This document shows, piece after piece, positions 1 to 13,500 of a DNA stretch of 64,000 nt. How positions within the stretch are numbered: position 1 is the first letter of the stretch; the number at the start of each line of letters is the position of its first letter. Made by a program: the position numbers and the translations under genes. The notes under the pieces are model-generated. The model saw only the letters and a program-made list of their open reading frames with translations, was not told where the DNA came from and searched no databases. This DNA comes from Schizochytrium sp. TIO01 (Eukaryota; Sar; Bigyra; Thraustochytrida; Thraustochytriidae): contig SMSO01000008.1 in the NCBI GenBank assembly GCA_004764695.1, forward strand, positions 62,001 through 126,000, given 5' to 3'.

Positions 1-1108
1 GCTGCTTGTTAGCAGACTCAATTACAAGAAGAATCGAGCCAATCAAGAAAGCCCAAGAGCCCCAGTAGGTAGAGAGGTAAGTTCCGTAGTATTGGCAGCA
101 AATCTCACGTCCCTTCCAGTCATCGAGGAGACCAAAGAAACCGCAAAGCCAGAAACCACATCCTCCGAGGAAGTTAAAGAAGTTAACCCACCAGCCAATA
201 GCACCAAAGTTGGGTACATACCAGACGTACTGAGTCTCAAGCATCAGAACCCAACCAGCATAGATGAAACCACACGATCCAACCACCTGAAAACCCCAAA
301 TGAAGATATCAGCGACAATCCAGTTCTCAACAAGGATTCCGGCGGCGCCAGCCTTGGGAAGGTTCAGAGTCACAGAGCACGTAAACAGGCAGGCACCCAT
401 GAACTGAGCAGAGGCAGCAGCGGCTCCGGGGTTACTGAATTCAAGTGCGAACCATCTCCACTTAGAATCACGGTCCGAGTTTTGACCAGGGTTCTCAGCG
501 TCATATGAGACAAGGTGTGCAAGGTTGCTGTCACCCGTCTTGTTCTTGTTAAGGCCAAGTTTAGAGGCAATGCGGTAACCAAATTCAACAGTGCGGCGAG
601 GGTTAATGGCCTCGAGAACAGCAAAGTACGCACCAAACTGGAAAGAAAGACCACCAAAAAATCCACTGATAGCAGGGCCAAGCAACGATGCACGTTCATC
701 ATCAGGTGCAGGCGGCCACATAATGAGCCAACCTTGCACCACCCAGAGAATGGATCCCCAAGTAAACACATGGGCGACCCACCAAGAGATGTTGCCAGGC
801 TCAAATGTCAGCAAGTTGATGTTGATGGGGTGGATTTCGTCAGAGTTGCGGTCCTCCACAACGGGGTAGCGGTTCTTGCGGTGGTTACGGGTGTGCCAAA
901 TGATCTCACCATCAAACTCGCCGGGATAGAAGACCACTTCGTTGGGAGTGGTCTGTTCCATGCTTGTAATCTTGCCATTGAGTCCGTTCAGGTTAACACC
1001 CTTGAGGGACTCTGGACGGTGCTCTTCATCGGAGAGAGGAATACGAACGCCAGCAGAGCTGCCTTGGCGCCAGACGACTTCGCCTTCAACATCAACTTGA
1101 CGGCCCAT
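1..1108 (-). CDS. Polytopic integral membrane protein, 5' part, likely host gene
   Basis: An open frame runs on the minus strand from an ATG at 1108 off the left edge, giving 369 codons without a stop. The first ~100 residues are soluble, starting MGRQVDVEGE. They are followed by about six hydrophobic helices rich in Trp, Phe and Gly, for example the segment around ISWWVAHVFTWGSILW at residue ~108. Third positions favour C and G, as in an expressed cellular gene. The pattern recalls uncharacterised integral membrane proteins of fungi and other eukaryotes, but I cannot name a function or substrate. Its style differs from the right-hand block, so I take it as a host gene. The 3' end lies outside the window and no intron is needed within the visible part. 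Confidence 0.75.
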   Translation of the reverse strand, partial: MGRQVDVEGEVVWRQGSSAGVRIPLSDEEHRPESLKGVNLNGLNGKITSMEQTTPNEVVFYPGEFDGEIIWHTRNHRKNRYPVVEDRNSDEIHPININLLTFEPGNISWWVAHVFTWGSILWVVQGWLIMWPPAPDDERASLLGPAISGFFGGLSFQFGAYFAVLEAINPRRTVEFGYRIASKLGLNKNKTGDSNLAHLVSYDAENPGQNSDRDSKWRWFALEFSNPGAAAASAQFMGACLFTCSVTLNLPKAGAAGILVENWIVADIFIWGFQVVGSCGFIYAGWVLMLETQYVWYVPNFGAIGWWVNFFNFLGGCGFWLCGFFGLLDDWKGREICCQYYGTYLSTYWGSWAFLIGSILLVIESANKQ

Positions 1109-1480
1109 CTTGCTGACTGTCTTGTCTGTTTACCTTGTGCAAAGGCTAGCTTTCAAGTTCAAGCGGCTTACGACTTGGGGTTTTCTGTGTGACTTTGCCG
1201 GAATGAGAGAGTATGCAGTGCGAGCAGCACTTGGTTTCTCTTGTGGCTTTGTTGGTTTGGCTTTGCCTCGAGGGAGAGGCGTTTGGGGTTTGCTGATGTT
1301 GGAGCGTTGCCACTTGCCACGGGTTGGTGTTTTCCCCTTGCAACTTAATGAGCCTGCTACTATTGAGTTTCAAGGTCATTTATGGCACGAGAAGGGAGAC
1401 AGTGGTTATTACTCGTGCTTTGCACGCTCCGACACATACTTTTTCTAAAGAAAAAAGAGAGAAACAATAAAAGAGGACAT
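1109..1480 (-). promoter_or_regulatory. Leader and promoter region of the membrane protein gene
   Basis: This is the stretch upstream of the ATG at 1108. Open frames here on either strand are short and have no recognisable protein character. It most likely holds the 5' untranslated region and promoter. I see no clear TATA box or other nameable element. Confidence 0.3.
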
Positions 1481-1484
1481 AGAG

Positions 1485-1545
1485 AGCGATAGAGAGAGAG
1501 AGAGACAGACAGACATACAGAGAGACATAGAGAGACAGGGAGAAA
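1485..1545. repeat. GA/GACA-rich simple repeat
   Basis: A purine-rich stretch of GAGA and GACA/GATA units lies just upstream of the host gene's presumed promoter. It looks like an ordinary microsatellite. Confidence 0.8.
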
Positions 1546-2120
1546 ATTGGATTTCTAATTTACGCCTAGAAAGAGGATTTTAATTTTGTTTTTAGTTTAA
1601 ATATTATAAACAAAAAAGAAAACAAAATGAAAAAATGAAGGGAATAAAACACTATGATGGTGGAACCATGCTGCTAGGGCAGAAAAGGGGTGGTAGATTT
1701 AAAAAAGAAGGGGAAAAAAAGGGTTTTAAGAGCAGTTTCCGAGAGAGGGGGAGCAGAGGAGCAACACAACTTGAGTCGCATCAAGGAGAAGAAAGTTTGG
1801 GCAAAGGAAGCGTGTTGTTTTAGCTGGCCTTGAGTACGCTTCTGGCGCAGAAGAGTGCAGCATGACATTCCCCGTTCCTTATTTTCCAAATGCGAGTTGT
1901 AAATCATTTGTTAACAACTTTTCAAAACATTTTATTCATTTTAAAACAAAGTTTAGTCGAGAACTAACAAGAGGAAAACAAAAAAGAGAAATAAGAAAAC
2001 AATCACTGTCGTCAATTGATGCGACTAGCATTGCCTGAGAAAAACTAGCACCATTGCGCAAATGTGCAGACTTGGGCACCATTTGCATCCTTACTCTTTA
2101 CATCAGCCAAGAGAGTGACA

Positions 2121-2137
2121 CCCCCCCCCCCCACCCC
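2121..2137. repeat. Poly-C tract
   Basis: Twelve cytosines, one A, then four more cytosines. Possible assembly-length uncertainty here. Confidence 0.9.
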
Positions 2138-3967
2138 GCCTTGGCACAGGGACACCCTGAAGTCGAGCCTCAAGGCAATTTGCATTAAGTAGCATCAAGC
2201 CAGATAGACTTGTTTAATTACCAGTACAGGTTATGGACGCGCTGCTGCTTGAACTCGCTCCTCCGCACCCGGCGCCTCCTTTGAAGCCGTCGCACATAAC
2301 AACTAGCATTACATGGTATACTAGCAGGTTGCTAATGGTAGCAGAAAATGGAATGAGAAAATACTCAGCACACAGCACGTCATTTTATTTCTCCTTTTTT
2401 TGCAATCAAAAGTGGTTTCCTACTTTGTTCCATATTTGGTGATTATAGATTATGATGAACACAAAGAATATTTTTAGATTAAATTATCTGCACTGGTAAG
2501 GCAGCAGTAATAGAAGCACCTGCATACGAATGCAAAGTGTTATATCCATCTCATGGCTGCAGAAATTGAACATTTCCTTCAGTTCGTGTGCGTTGGCTAT
2601 GCCACCAAAGGTAGCAGCCAGACGTGGATCTGACGAGCGAGCCAGTTGCATAATGTTCTTTATCTTTTGGGTCTCAAGTTGGTAGCATTCTTGGTTATCG
2701 AGGTGATCGGTAGCAGAGTAAGTATCTCCTGTCACTGCTAGTAAGAAGTTCATGTCAAGACCCTCCCACTTCTGCTCTATAAAAAGTATTGCCAACTCGG
2801 ACTCTGATTTTTGAAGAAGCCGAGAAAACAAGTTGATTGGAGGCAGTGCGTAGACAGGTGCAGGTCCAACCTAAAGCAAACTGGCCGTGCCATCTGACGT
2901 CAGGACCGTGTCTCACACTTGTCTTCCGTCCCAAAATTTAAAGGCTCTGAGAATGGGCTACTAGCATTTGCTTTCTTTCTTCTCTACTTCGCGGCATGCA
3001 ACATGCGGCATGCGCTTTTGCCCAATCCAAAGCACTTTGCTACCTGTGCTGTGCTACAACTTTGCAGCACCCTTGCCCTTTCCTTTAAAGGAAAAACAAT
3101 AGATGAGAGCGACTAAATAGGAAATCTGCAGATTTCCCAAAACTGCAGAAACCCCGGAACGACACCCTGTAATGTCACCCATCGATTACCCAAAATGTTG
3201 CACGTTGCAGCTCCTGTGAAAACTCTGAAGCCTGGGCGTGTTTGATTTCTGAAAAGTGTTTTCCTAATTGTTCAGATGTAGCTCAGAAGACAATATTGAA
3301 GGTTTTGCTGGGTTTGCTGGCGTGATGCCAACTGAGGAAACCCAGTTGGCCGGGGATGAAGGGATGACGACAGAGCTGCAAAATTTTGGTCTGCGATTCT
3401 TAGACCTCCTTTTCCATGTTGGTATAAATATGATGCTCAACACTTTATAAAAGTTTCTTGCCCCTTTTCTCATCATCAGTATTAGGATAAACCTAAGTCA
3501 CGGCGCATTCTTGAGATTGTGCTACATACCCAATTTGCCCGAAGAATTGACAGCGGAATTGCGACATGGCGGCAAGATGACATTTTATATAGCATAGGCA
3601 CCAACGTGTCTGTTGTGTTCTAAGATTGCTTATTGCTGCATTTTTTTTCCTTCTAGCATTTATAACCATCTCCTATTCATTTTTAGAAGAAAAAAATAAA
3701 ATAAAAAAACAGAGGAAATTATTTTCAAATTCTTAAGGCATCACAAAGTACTGTCACCAATCAAAGGCTATTCCTGTTATTCGTTTGATTTGGGTGAAAC
3801 TAAAGTCCGCAAATATAGCTAGCTATCATGAAAAGCATAGGCTAGCTTAGACTCTACAAAGGCATCTTGTGGTTCTTACTTATCAGCTATTTATTCCCAA
3901 TATGAAGAATAGCCTGAAGTTTTTTTAAAATTAAAATAGAGAAAGTGCTCATGATTTTTGTCCAGGG

Positions 3968-4095
3968 TGAACCGCGAGCGAACAGCCGACGAGCAGGGAG
4001 GGACAGGCGAGCAGACGACGAGCAGCGAGGAAGCGAGCGAGCAGACGAGCAAGAAAGCAAGCGAGCAGAGAGCAAGAGAGCATGCGAGCAGACGA
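3968..4095. repeat. GC-rich GCGAGCAGACGA-type minisatellite
   Basis: Degenerate repeats of a 10-14 base unit built from GCGAGC, GAGCAG and GACGA words form an island of high GC inside AT-rich DNA. The plus strand is strongly purine-biased. Open frames through it are low-complexity products of the repeat. Confidence 0.75.
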
Positions 4096-4972
4096 ACGTG
4101 TGAACTGGCGAGCGATCTGAAGTGATTAAGCGTCTGGGCTAGTAGAGATTTGGTTTCTCAGCGGACGGGCTCGCGGGTGATTTCGTGGGCGGGCCCTCGT
4201 GGACGAACGACAACTTTATTTAATTAGAAAAAAAGAGTAGGTACTAATATCTAGTAATACACAATTGGAAGACAAAGAATTATAGAAAGCAAAAAAAAAA
4301 ATTCTTGTCAAAACAATATGATACTTAGACTAGGTAGATTGGTGCTACTTCTACAGTATATGATAAAACAATTGTAGGTTTAACAAAATATCAAACAAAG
4401 CTCGAGAGAGGGAAAAGGGTGAGAAATCTGGAGCAGAGCTTTGACGGCAAGCCAAGCAAGTTTGCCTTGAAGTGTCTATGGATCGGCTATGATAATTGTA
4501 GCAGACGATGCCTACCCGGAGTGCGAATGGACGCAACTACTTTTGTTCTTTTGTTAAAGACTGTTTATTGCTCCTCCCTGAAACTCAAGCAATTGGCGCG
4601 CTGTGCTACTTTCGAATCACGTTCATCACTTTGAATTGAAATGGAAAAGGTCCTCCACTGGCTGACTGCTCTGCTACCATAGGCACCATAGGTAGATAGG
4701 TAATTTGTCATAGTACACACCAACTTTTCAAGTACTAAAAACCACTAATTAGTGCTACTAGGGAAACCATTCAAACTCATTTTCTGATTTGGTTTCAGAT
4801 CTGTTCGCGCTGCTAACAGCTTTGTGGCAATGAGGGTAACGCGGTAGTACCTTCAAGCCTCCAAGCCGCAAGCACGTTCACGCTGAAGCAAACAATTTCA
4901 GTAAACTCCTCTCCCTATATTGTGATGCAAATACAACCTGTAGGCCACCTTGCTTATACGCTCTCTGTTTCG

Positions 4973-4998
4973 TTTATTATTATTATTATTATTATTAT
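4973..4998. repeat. (TTA)n microsatellite
   Basis: About eight to nine TTA units in uninterrupted tandem. Confidence 0.9.
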
Positions 4999-6946
4999 AC
5001 ACTACATCCATGATTGTATGAACAGAACAGCATTGTCAGCACGCTTTAAGAGACTAAAAAGGAAAGTTGAAAGGTAGAGAACAAAGTCATCCAGGAGCAG
5101 GAGTGCTACCAACCAGCAGAATATGTCCGAGAAACCAGGAGCTCTGCCTATGCTGCCGTTCACACGTGCGTAGCAGATCTCCAGCAGTCACGCGCGTGCA
5201 AAAGTATTATTAGTTAGTTTTTGAAAACAATTTCTTTTAAAATGCTAAATTTCAATTTAATGATATCAACACTAGGAATAGGGATAATTAAAAAAGTAAT
5301 TTACAAAATAAAAATAAAATAAAATAAACAGATAAACCAGACATTTAAGTTGATAGAAGTTGAGTGTACGCGCCTCATATTTGAAAGTAGAATGAATACT
5401 AGTAAAAATTGAGTTGTGGAGAGTGCGCATTTCTCTATACTCAGCCCCAATTTATTGTATGCACAGAACTTCGTAGTTACAGCATAACTTTAGTGCTACT
5501 CATCGTTGCATTAACAATGTGCTACTCCAGTATTAGGTAGATATCAAAAGCAGGCACCCACCATCTCGAAGAACCTGTGTCACAAGACCCATCCCTCTCC
5601 ATTCATTCTTTTCCTTTTTTCTTCTTCTTCTTTGTACAATCCCATTTTATTTTTAACTTTTAATTAAATTAATTTAAAAGTAAAACAAGCTTTCTTTCTT
5701 TTCAACTTTGGTATAAATGTGTGGGACTGTAGATTAATTATGTTCCCACCTAAAACCTTCATTTAATTTAGCAAGACCACCTACAAAGTCTGTACAATTC
5801 CCTCCAAGGGACACAATTTTGAGGCAAACATATAGAGTCAGACCTTGATGCTTCCCAAGGTAGCGGTAGCCCTGTTATCATTCGTTCGTCCAAAATGCGA
5901 AAACTAAGAAAAAAAAATGGCATTTTTTGGGGGGGGAGGGCGTTATTCGAAGATGCTATTGACACTACGATAACACAAAATAGGCGGGTAACCTGTAGCA
6001 CATCAATCTTATACATTCTTGAAAAAATCATGCGTAAGGAAGAAGGAGAGAAAGGAGGACCATTTAGACAAACAATAGTTCTGTCTTGGTGAATGAATCT
6101 TAAAAAGTATTGTCTTGATTGAATTTCACATTCAGGATCTAGAAAAGTTTACGCTCTATTTTGTTGTCGTCAAAAAGCGAATAGACTCTGATCTCTTCTG
6201 AGTATGTATAACTTATATATCTGTATTGTCATAGCTTAACTATACAGTTGGTTTGAAGAGAATATCAATACGCTTCATTTTAATAGTGGAAGAGAAGAAT
6301 GCATTTCGTGCTACATTTCTAATATGAACAAAAACACAACGTCGTTATTGTAATACTGCTTTATTTACTCCACTAGTACCTAGTACTTTCCTGCGTAAAT
6401 ATCGCAACAAAGTGGAGGCTTTTGCCTGCACGTGCTAGATAAAAAGAAGGAAACAAGCTATATAAACACTTTAAATGTCATATTATATATGTAAAAAAAT
6501 AGTTACGCGACCTGGCACATCAAAAAATCAAAATTGATAAGAAGTGTACTAGTTGACTCGATAATGGCTCTTCGCCTTGCATGAGTAACTACGTACTCTC
6601 CTGCTGGCACTTATGGCATTTACTCTCAATATCTCTTGACCCATTAGTTGAAAAAGATAACTCCTAAAAAGACTTTCAAGCCGTTCAGCTAGAATCAACC
6701 TACTTTTGCAATCCACATGTGACTGCTACAAATCATCGTCCCATGGTTGTATGATCGTATTTTTAAAAGGTTTCGAGTGCATACCTACCCTCTTTCTTCC
6801 TTGACTTACCATCTCCCTGGTGTCTTCCGGCAACACCTACATTCTCGTCCGGGCTCCTCCCAGAATCATTTTCCTCGGATGATCTCCTCATCCACAAAAT
6901 GACTTCCTAATAGTCAGTCTTTTAAACGTGCCACACTAGTTATTTG

Positions 6947-7049
6947 CTTTGCTTTGTTTTGTTGTTTTGTTTTGTTTTGTTTTATTTTGTTTTATTTTGT
7001 TTTGTTTTGTTTTGTTTTATTTTGTTTTGTTTTGTTTTGTTTTGTTTTT
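6947..7049. repeat. (TTTTG)n pentanucleotide microsatellite
   Basis: Roughly twenty TTTTG units, some changed to TTTTA, run for about 100 bases. They create long Phe/Val/Leu/Cys reading frames that are not genes. Confidence 0.95.
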
Positions 7050-7059
7050 CAAATTAAGC

Positions 7060-7176
7060 ATGTTACTACTACTATTACTACTATTACTACTATCGCCACT
7101 AGTAGTAGTAATGGTAGTACTAATAGTAATATTAACTCTAATACTAATAGTAATACTAATACTAACCGTGATAGGT
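7060..7176. repeat. ACT/AGT trinucleotide-rich tract
   Basis: Imperfect runs of ACT, ATT and AGT triplets follow directly on the TTTTG array. The same triplets recur widely in the neighbouring 4-10 kb region. Confidence 0.75.
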
Positions 7177-7533
7177 ACTAATAAATCTTTTACCAATACG
7201 TAGTCTTTACTAAGTTAAAGAATCGCCTTCTAGTGAGAGTGATAATAATACCTTTCTAAATACTATGTAGAATATGATGAGCACAACTAGGTTTGTACTA
7301 GAAATTAGTTGCACGCAAAGAGCAATGTTATTACCACGGTGACAATAAATTCAAATGAAAGTTCACAATAGCTGATGTGTACTTCAAATAAACTCGAAAC
7401 CTAGCAAGCAAAAGTAACGAAGCTCAACAGCACAACAGTTTAAAGGAATTATCGAAAAGAAAAAGCAACAAAACCCTCATTTAGTATCTAGATTAGGATT
7501 GTGCATGGCAAATATAATTGCATCAGGCAATCA

Positions 7534-7534
7534 A

Positions 7535-7569
<35 letters not shown>
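7534..7569. repeat. (CT)n(TA)n dinucleotide repeat
   Basis: A CT dinucleotide run passes directly into a TA dinucleotide run. Confidence 0.9.
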
Positions 7570-10500
7570 GGATTAGAGAAATAAATTCCAGCATTAAAAT
7601 TGAATTAATTCCATTTTATTTTTACGATTTGTTGGATGGAATGTGAAATGTACTCTTGTAGCACCCTGCGCCAGCTCGTCCTGGTACTAGTTACTTAGGT
7701 TGCTTTTTTGCAAATGTTAACTGTATTAATATGCTAAAACGAGATATAGAAGCTATATATCCCAGCGCATCGTTTCTCAGCCAATTTATTCATGAAACAT
7801 TGCTGACAATCTCAAGCAAGAAAAGTACTATAAATGTTCATATTATGATCTCCCGCAAATTTCATATTATGTACCAGCGAATGATGTTGCACTCATCAAA
7901 ATAGTAATCAATAGTTTTTCTACCCAGGTAGTAGCTCCCTTTTGTTGTTGCTGAAAAGCGTGCTTACAAATCAAGGATCTGATATATTTTGGGGGGATGT
8001 ATCTTGGAAATCATGTATGCCCAATTAAAACCCCGCCTACGGAGAAAATCAAGAAGTAAGTCTTGACACGTAGGGACAAAGACAAGTTAGCAAGAAAGTG
8101 AGGACTTGTCTTCCCTCTCAAGTATTGACTCGAAAATACAGCATTATGAAATTCAAGCATTTCACCAAGTACAGCTACTCCTTTCCTTCCTTAGTGTCCC
8201 CTCGATTTAGTCCATGCACGTGAGTAACATAATCGCCCGAAATATACTACTAATATTCTTCTAATAACTGACCTGGCTTCTCGCTGTTTTTATTCTGGTA
8301 GTGTTCCTGCCTACACCAACTACTTTCAAGATGATGTTAGTACACCTCTCTCTGGAATCAGCCTCCTTGCCGGTCCGCGCTAATCAAGACCTAGTACTGT
8401 ACCTACACTTACAGTTGCATGCTGGCCACACTCTGCTACCAGAGGGTGATAACTAAGGAGATCTTTTCCGAGCGGTGCGAGCGGTGCGAGCGGGACACGG
8501 ACGGATACGAGCAAGCCGAATATGCAAACAATTGTTGAGGTTGCGACAATGGTGTGGACATAAATACAGCCCAAGCCTACAAGGAGCCTTTTCTGCTCGC
8601 GAGGCTGGCAATTAGCCGCGGAGCTGATCTCTAAATGTGCTACTAATATCGCTCTTAGCGCCTGCAGTAGAATTACTAGTGACGCCCATCCAGCATTAAG
8701 TTCAGTAAACGAAAAGCCACGAGCAGGTGTAGATCTTTTTCCTTTTTCTTTCTTAAACTTTATTCCCTTTTGTTTCCTTCTCTTTTTTACCATTCCAGAA
8801 AACATCTAACTTGTAGCAGCTTCCACGGCAACTTGGAAGAAGAATAACTCTAATAGGATTAGTCAGATACCTTTTAACAAACTAAATTGCCAGGGAGACT
8901 CACTAAGTGTGCGAAACAACTACCAAGATTTTAAAACTTTCTTCCTGTTTACGGGACTGCCATTTTTATCCCTACAAGTTCTATGTAGAGTGTAGAAAGC
9001 AATCTTTTTAGGAAGGAGTAAAAGCGCTCGCGACTAACGCAGCAGCACAACTATCACCAGGGATTTTACTAGTGTTGCTTTCACTTCCCTTACTGTCGCT
9101 ACTGATCATTTTCTTAAACTTTTATGTCCGAGAAAATCGTGCTCTTCACTTGGCTAGCTAGAATTGCGAGACATTGAAGTTCTTACCAACACATAACCGG
9201 TGTTTGGTATAAGTGCTACGCTATAGTAATCAGAAAGTAGAAAACCTACTTTTTTTTATAGTTCTATTTACCATGGTACTAGTACCAGTACCCACTTTTT
9301 TGTCTGATGATAATTTTTCTAAAATATATAATTAAACTTTAAAAAATTGATTTTATAAATAAAAATCGAAGTTCTTCCATGTATGATTTGTCTACTTTAC
9401 GGCATAGTAGGTAGGTAGGTAGGTACGCTACCCTATCCTACCTAATGCTGACTATTAGGTACTAGTAGCAGAATTTACTAATAACGTCAACAGTAGTACC
9501 AGGTAGAGCAGTTAGTAGCAGCTTCTATAAAGCTGGGCGCACGCAGAACCCAGCCCAGCTCTATTAATCCGATTCCATCTCCTTTATTCCCTTGGCCTAG
9601 TACGACTCTTGAGACCCCATCCAAGCTGGTGACTTGCGGTTGTTGAGACATTCAAACTGCACAGAATATTCCGTACGTTGCAACCTCTTAGGTAGTTCTA
9701 CTTCTCTTTGCTCTTGACGACCTACCGTGCTATTAGGAGGACACTAGACAAGTGCTGCAAACATGCATTTTTCTTTTTACATGAGTCTTTGCCAACTTGG
9801 ACGCATAGTTAATTTGAAAATACCTTGTGATTTATATAGTTTACACATACTACCAATCATAACATTTTGGATCTGCGGTGCTACAGCCGCAAATAAAGGG
9901 GCAAAGCCGCAAAGAAGAATATGTGTATTGTACAAATTTTAGGAATTTGAACAAGACGAGTGGAGAGTATATCATTTCCAAGTAACAAATTCCCCCAAAA
10001 CCTTCTTTGTTCAAGTCCTGACTTCCGGGCTTCAAACATCATCAAGCACTACTTCTCCGGGTGATATTGCCCTGGATCGCTGTCACCCCTTTGCATTAGC
10101 TATAAAAATGGTGAAATGATCCCTTGTTTTGTGCACGAGTTGCCGAAACCATCATGTGTAAAAGGTACCGTTCGTTATGCATGTAATTACCCACATGATA
10201 CTAAAATTTTACAGCCAAAGCTGCTTTGCTTCAATCACAAGAGAAGTGCTAGTTACTAATACTTACTCTGAGTCGTTTCATTTTAACACAGCAAAGAAAT
10301 TGTTCTTACACCATCTACCTAGGGAGCGATAAGAAGTAGGAGCATTAAAACCTTACGACTCCATTCCTTGAGAGTTTGGAATTGGGAGTTGTAGGTAGGA
10401 GTTGGGAATAGTACGCTGATTTCCGGAAGATTTACATACTGTGGTCTCTACTATGAAAGGTTGAGGGGCGTTCTTCTGCTCTAGTAAAAGCACCATCCCA

Positions 10501-13500
10501 AGTGGCTATGGCTAGTTAGAGTATTTATATACGGTATCTAAGATTACTCACGGTCTAAATAGTACTTCTTAACTTGGTTCATTAAATATCAATCCAGCTG
10601 TTTGTCTTAACCACTTTTTCGATAGTGAAAGTGCCCTTAATTTCACTTCCTTTTCTGATCAGCTTATCTTTGTCGATCCTGACAAAAATTTCCAGGACCC
10701 CGCTTCGTTTTCCCTTTTACTCTCATTTCGCAGTCCATTAGTTTTACTCTTGCTCATATTGGCTTGGTTATAGTAGGGGGCTACACAAGTGACAGACAGC
10801 AATAGGAGTAGGAATAAATTTCTTCACTCAAACACCTACATATTCAGAAACTCTGCTCTAAAAATTGCTAGGACCAAGCATTGGTCAAATCGTGCGCCGT
10901 GTTTTGTCCTTTCTGTTGCACGTGCGAAGTCAGCTTTATATCTCAACTGAATTACTAACTCTCTAGCCTCTTCTCTGCAATTCGTCCCTTGCCGCCTTTT
11001 AATCCTGCCCTTTTTCTTACACATTGCACGTTTGCTAATTTCAGTATGAAAGTCATTTAGGATTTCAATTCTACCAAGGTGATTTTTTTGTTCTTCGACG
11101 TATCTATCTACCTACCTCTGTAGGATGTATGGGCAGTTTTTTCTTTTCTTTTTTTTCTTTTTTCCAAATTATTGAAATTGTTAGTGGTATTTATTTACAA
11201 AGGAATAGTTGCACCCTGGCCCTATATACGAATAATAATACATTTAACTTCAGGATTGTCCATATATTTGCTTTGCTTTACCTCACCCTCGTTGAATACT
11301 TCTTGCTCAATAGTCTCGATATTTCGTCCAGTCTAAGTTTACATTTCTTTGTGAAGGAGACTCTCACTCTACGAGCTGATTTCAAGGCTACTACTTACCG
11401 ATAATCAATTCCACTTGCAACTTTACATAGCACTAAAATAAATGCTCACTATAGATCGCCCGATGAATTAAGCCACATTCATGGCGGTCCCAGCACATTC
11501 AATTAGACGTGGTCGTAGAACTATGCAGCTAATTGAGTCCATGTACCATAATCAAACTAATTACCTCTACTAGGCGATCGATATCGTTCAAGCTTCTATC
11601 CGCCAGAATACTAATAGATAATCTCTCATGATCTTACGAACTACTCCTAAAACAAAACTCCTAGCTGGAAGACTAACAGGTAATTCACGACAGCCAACTT
11701 AGGCTTTCTGATTCGCAACAACACCGATCCTCAAAACGCCAACAATTCTAGTGGCCACTGGCCGCGGACCATCCGTCTGGGTGCTCTTTCAAGATGTTGT
11801 GTGTCTAGTTGACACTTTCTCAAGACGCTTACTACTAGATAGCTTACCTACCTACATACTACTTATAGTCAATTTTTATTTATTTTTTTATTTTTTTTAA
11901 TAATCTACCGAAAATGCAGGCAAAAAGAGTAGAAAGGTAGATGGAAAGAGCCCAATGCTTCTGCATAGTCAGAGGCTACTCCTTTTAGTCAATCCTTTTT
12001 CCTTGGATAAAAACAAAAGCCAAAGTATATCACTTAGTACATCTTAAACAGTGCCCAGGATCCTCTTGGTCAATAGGAATAGCCCTAAGTGAGAGTGGTA
12101 TTTTAATGTCAATATATATACATTTATTTATTTGTTAATTGCTTTTCAAGGAATATATATATCAAGATGTGGACGCTAATCAATACCAGGTAACACAACA
12201 CTAAAGCAGCCCATAATTTCAAATGTAGACCAAGAGCAGAAGAACTCGAATTGTTTATTTTTATCCACAGCGTAACCCATTTTACTTTTCTATAAGTTTC
12301 GGGACGTTCCTATAAAATTTCGACAAACGAGTTTTTCAAAACATCTCAGGAAGAAAGAAAGCATTACCGGGGCTTCAATCTACATGGTCTCTTTTTAAGC
12401 TAGCTGCATTTATAAAGTTGACCTGTCAAATTTTATAATCGAAATTGTACGTATGTGTTGTACCATCAATACCATTGATTTATATCCACACTCTCACTAG
12501 TTAGAGTTGATAAGTCCAAATCTTTCAGCTTGGGTAAGACCCCAAGCCAAGACAATCGTTCAATACTGTTAAATCTCATAATGTATGTACAAGAAAAGAC
12601 TTAAAAGCCGCCGTTGTTATTATATTATTTGATAACTCTACTTTTCTTTTTATTGAATACACAGTTGTTTAACCCAGATGTAATTCAAGATTCACGTGCG
12701 AAGAATAACATCGGTCCAGCAACGAGCTGGTTAAAAATGGAGAAAAATGGAGAAATACACACAAACGTTTGGGATAAGAAGATTCTGCTGTATAAAATAC
12801 ACTAAAGGCTTTTGCTTTCATACCGTCTCAGCCTGGTATATTATTGCGTTAAGTCTTCAAGCATGACCTAGACCTTGATTGAATAAGAACAATAAACAAT
12901 CGCACTCAAGTTCCAAAACACCATAGCATCTGGCTGCTCTCTCTTTTGAAATAAACAGCCCTGTCTCCTCAACTTTGAATGTTTTGATTATTCGTTTCAC
13001 TACTAGGTTACCTCTTCAAGCAACTGTTACTCATAGAAGTGGTGAACAGTAATTTTACAAAGAGTAGATAGCACTCTCGCTAGTCAGAAGTAATAATTTA
13101 AAATCTTTCAGCTTGCAAAGCTCAGAACATTACGAGTAGGAGGCAGCATCAGTATCCACTAAGCGGGTGCCATGGAAGGGGAAATTATACCTAAAAAGAT
13201 AACTTTTAAATTATAAAAAATAATAACTCACTCTCGCAGAGTGATGCCTAATTAGCTCTTTCCCTTCCTTATTGTTATTTAAAATATAATGATATGAAAG
13301 ACTTTCAGGTAGTGCTATAGACGATGATATTATAGACAACCTTCTTCTTTCCTCACAAACACTCTCTGCTCTGTATTTATTTCTCTCTTCCAAATTCCTC
13401 AAGTTCTTTGTTTGTTTCTTCTTTTAAGTGCTAAGCCTATTACCCTCTTAGTGGGTACCTAGTGATCCCTAAAGAACCTCTTACACAACCAATCGTACTG

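Noticed and set aside
92-1192. Plus-strand frames of 138 and 225 codons at the left end
   Set aside because: They lie antisense to the clear membrane protein frame at 1-1108. The minus-strand product has regular membrane helices and consistent codon use; the plus-strand ones do not.
6949-7203. Hydrophobic frames through the TTTTG repeat
   Set aside because: They are products of the pentanucleotide repeat and carry no independent protein signal.
8380-8805. Minus-strand 141-codon frame in the gene desert
   Set aside because: The longest frame in the desert, but low complexity at its start, no motif, and not longer than expected by chance over 20 kb of both strands.
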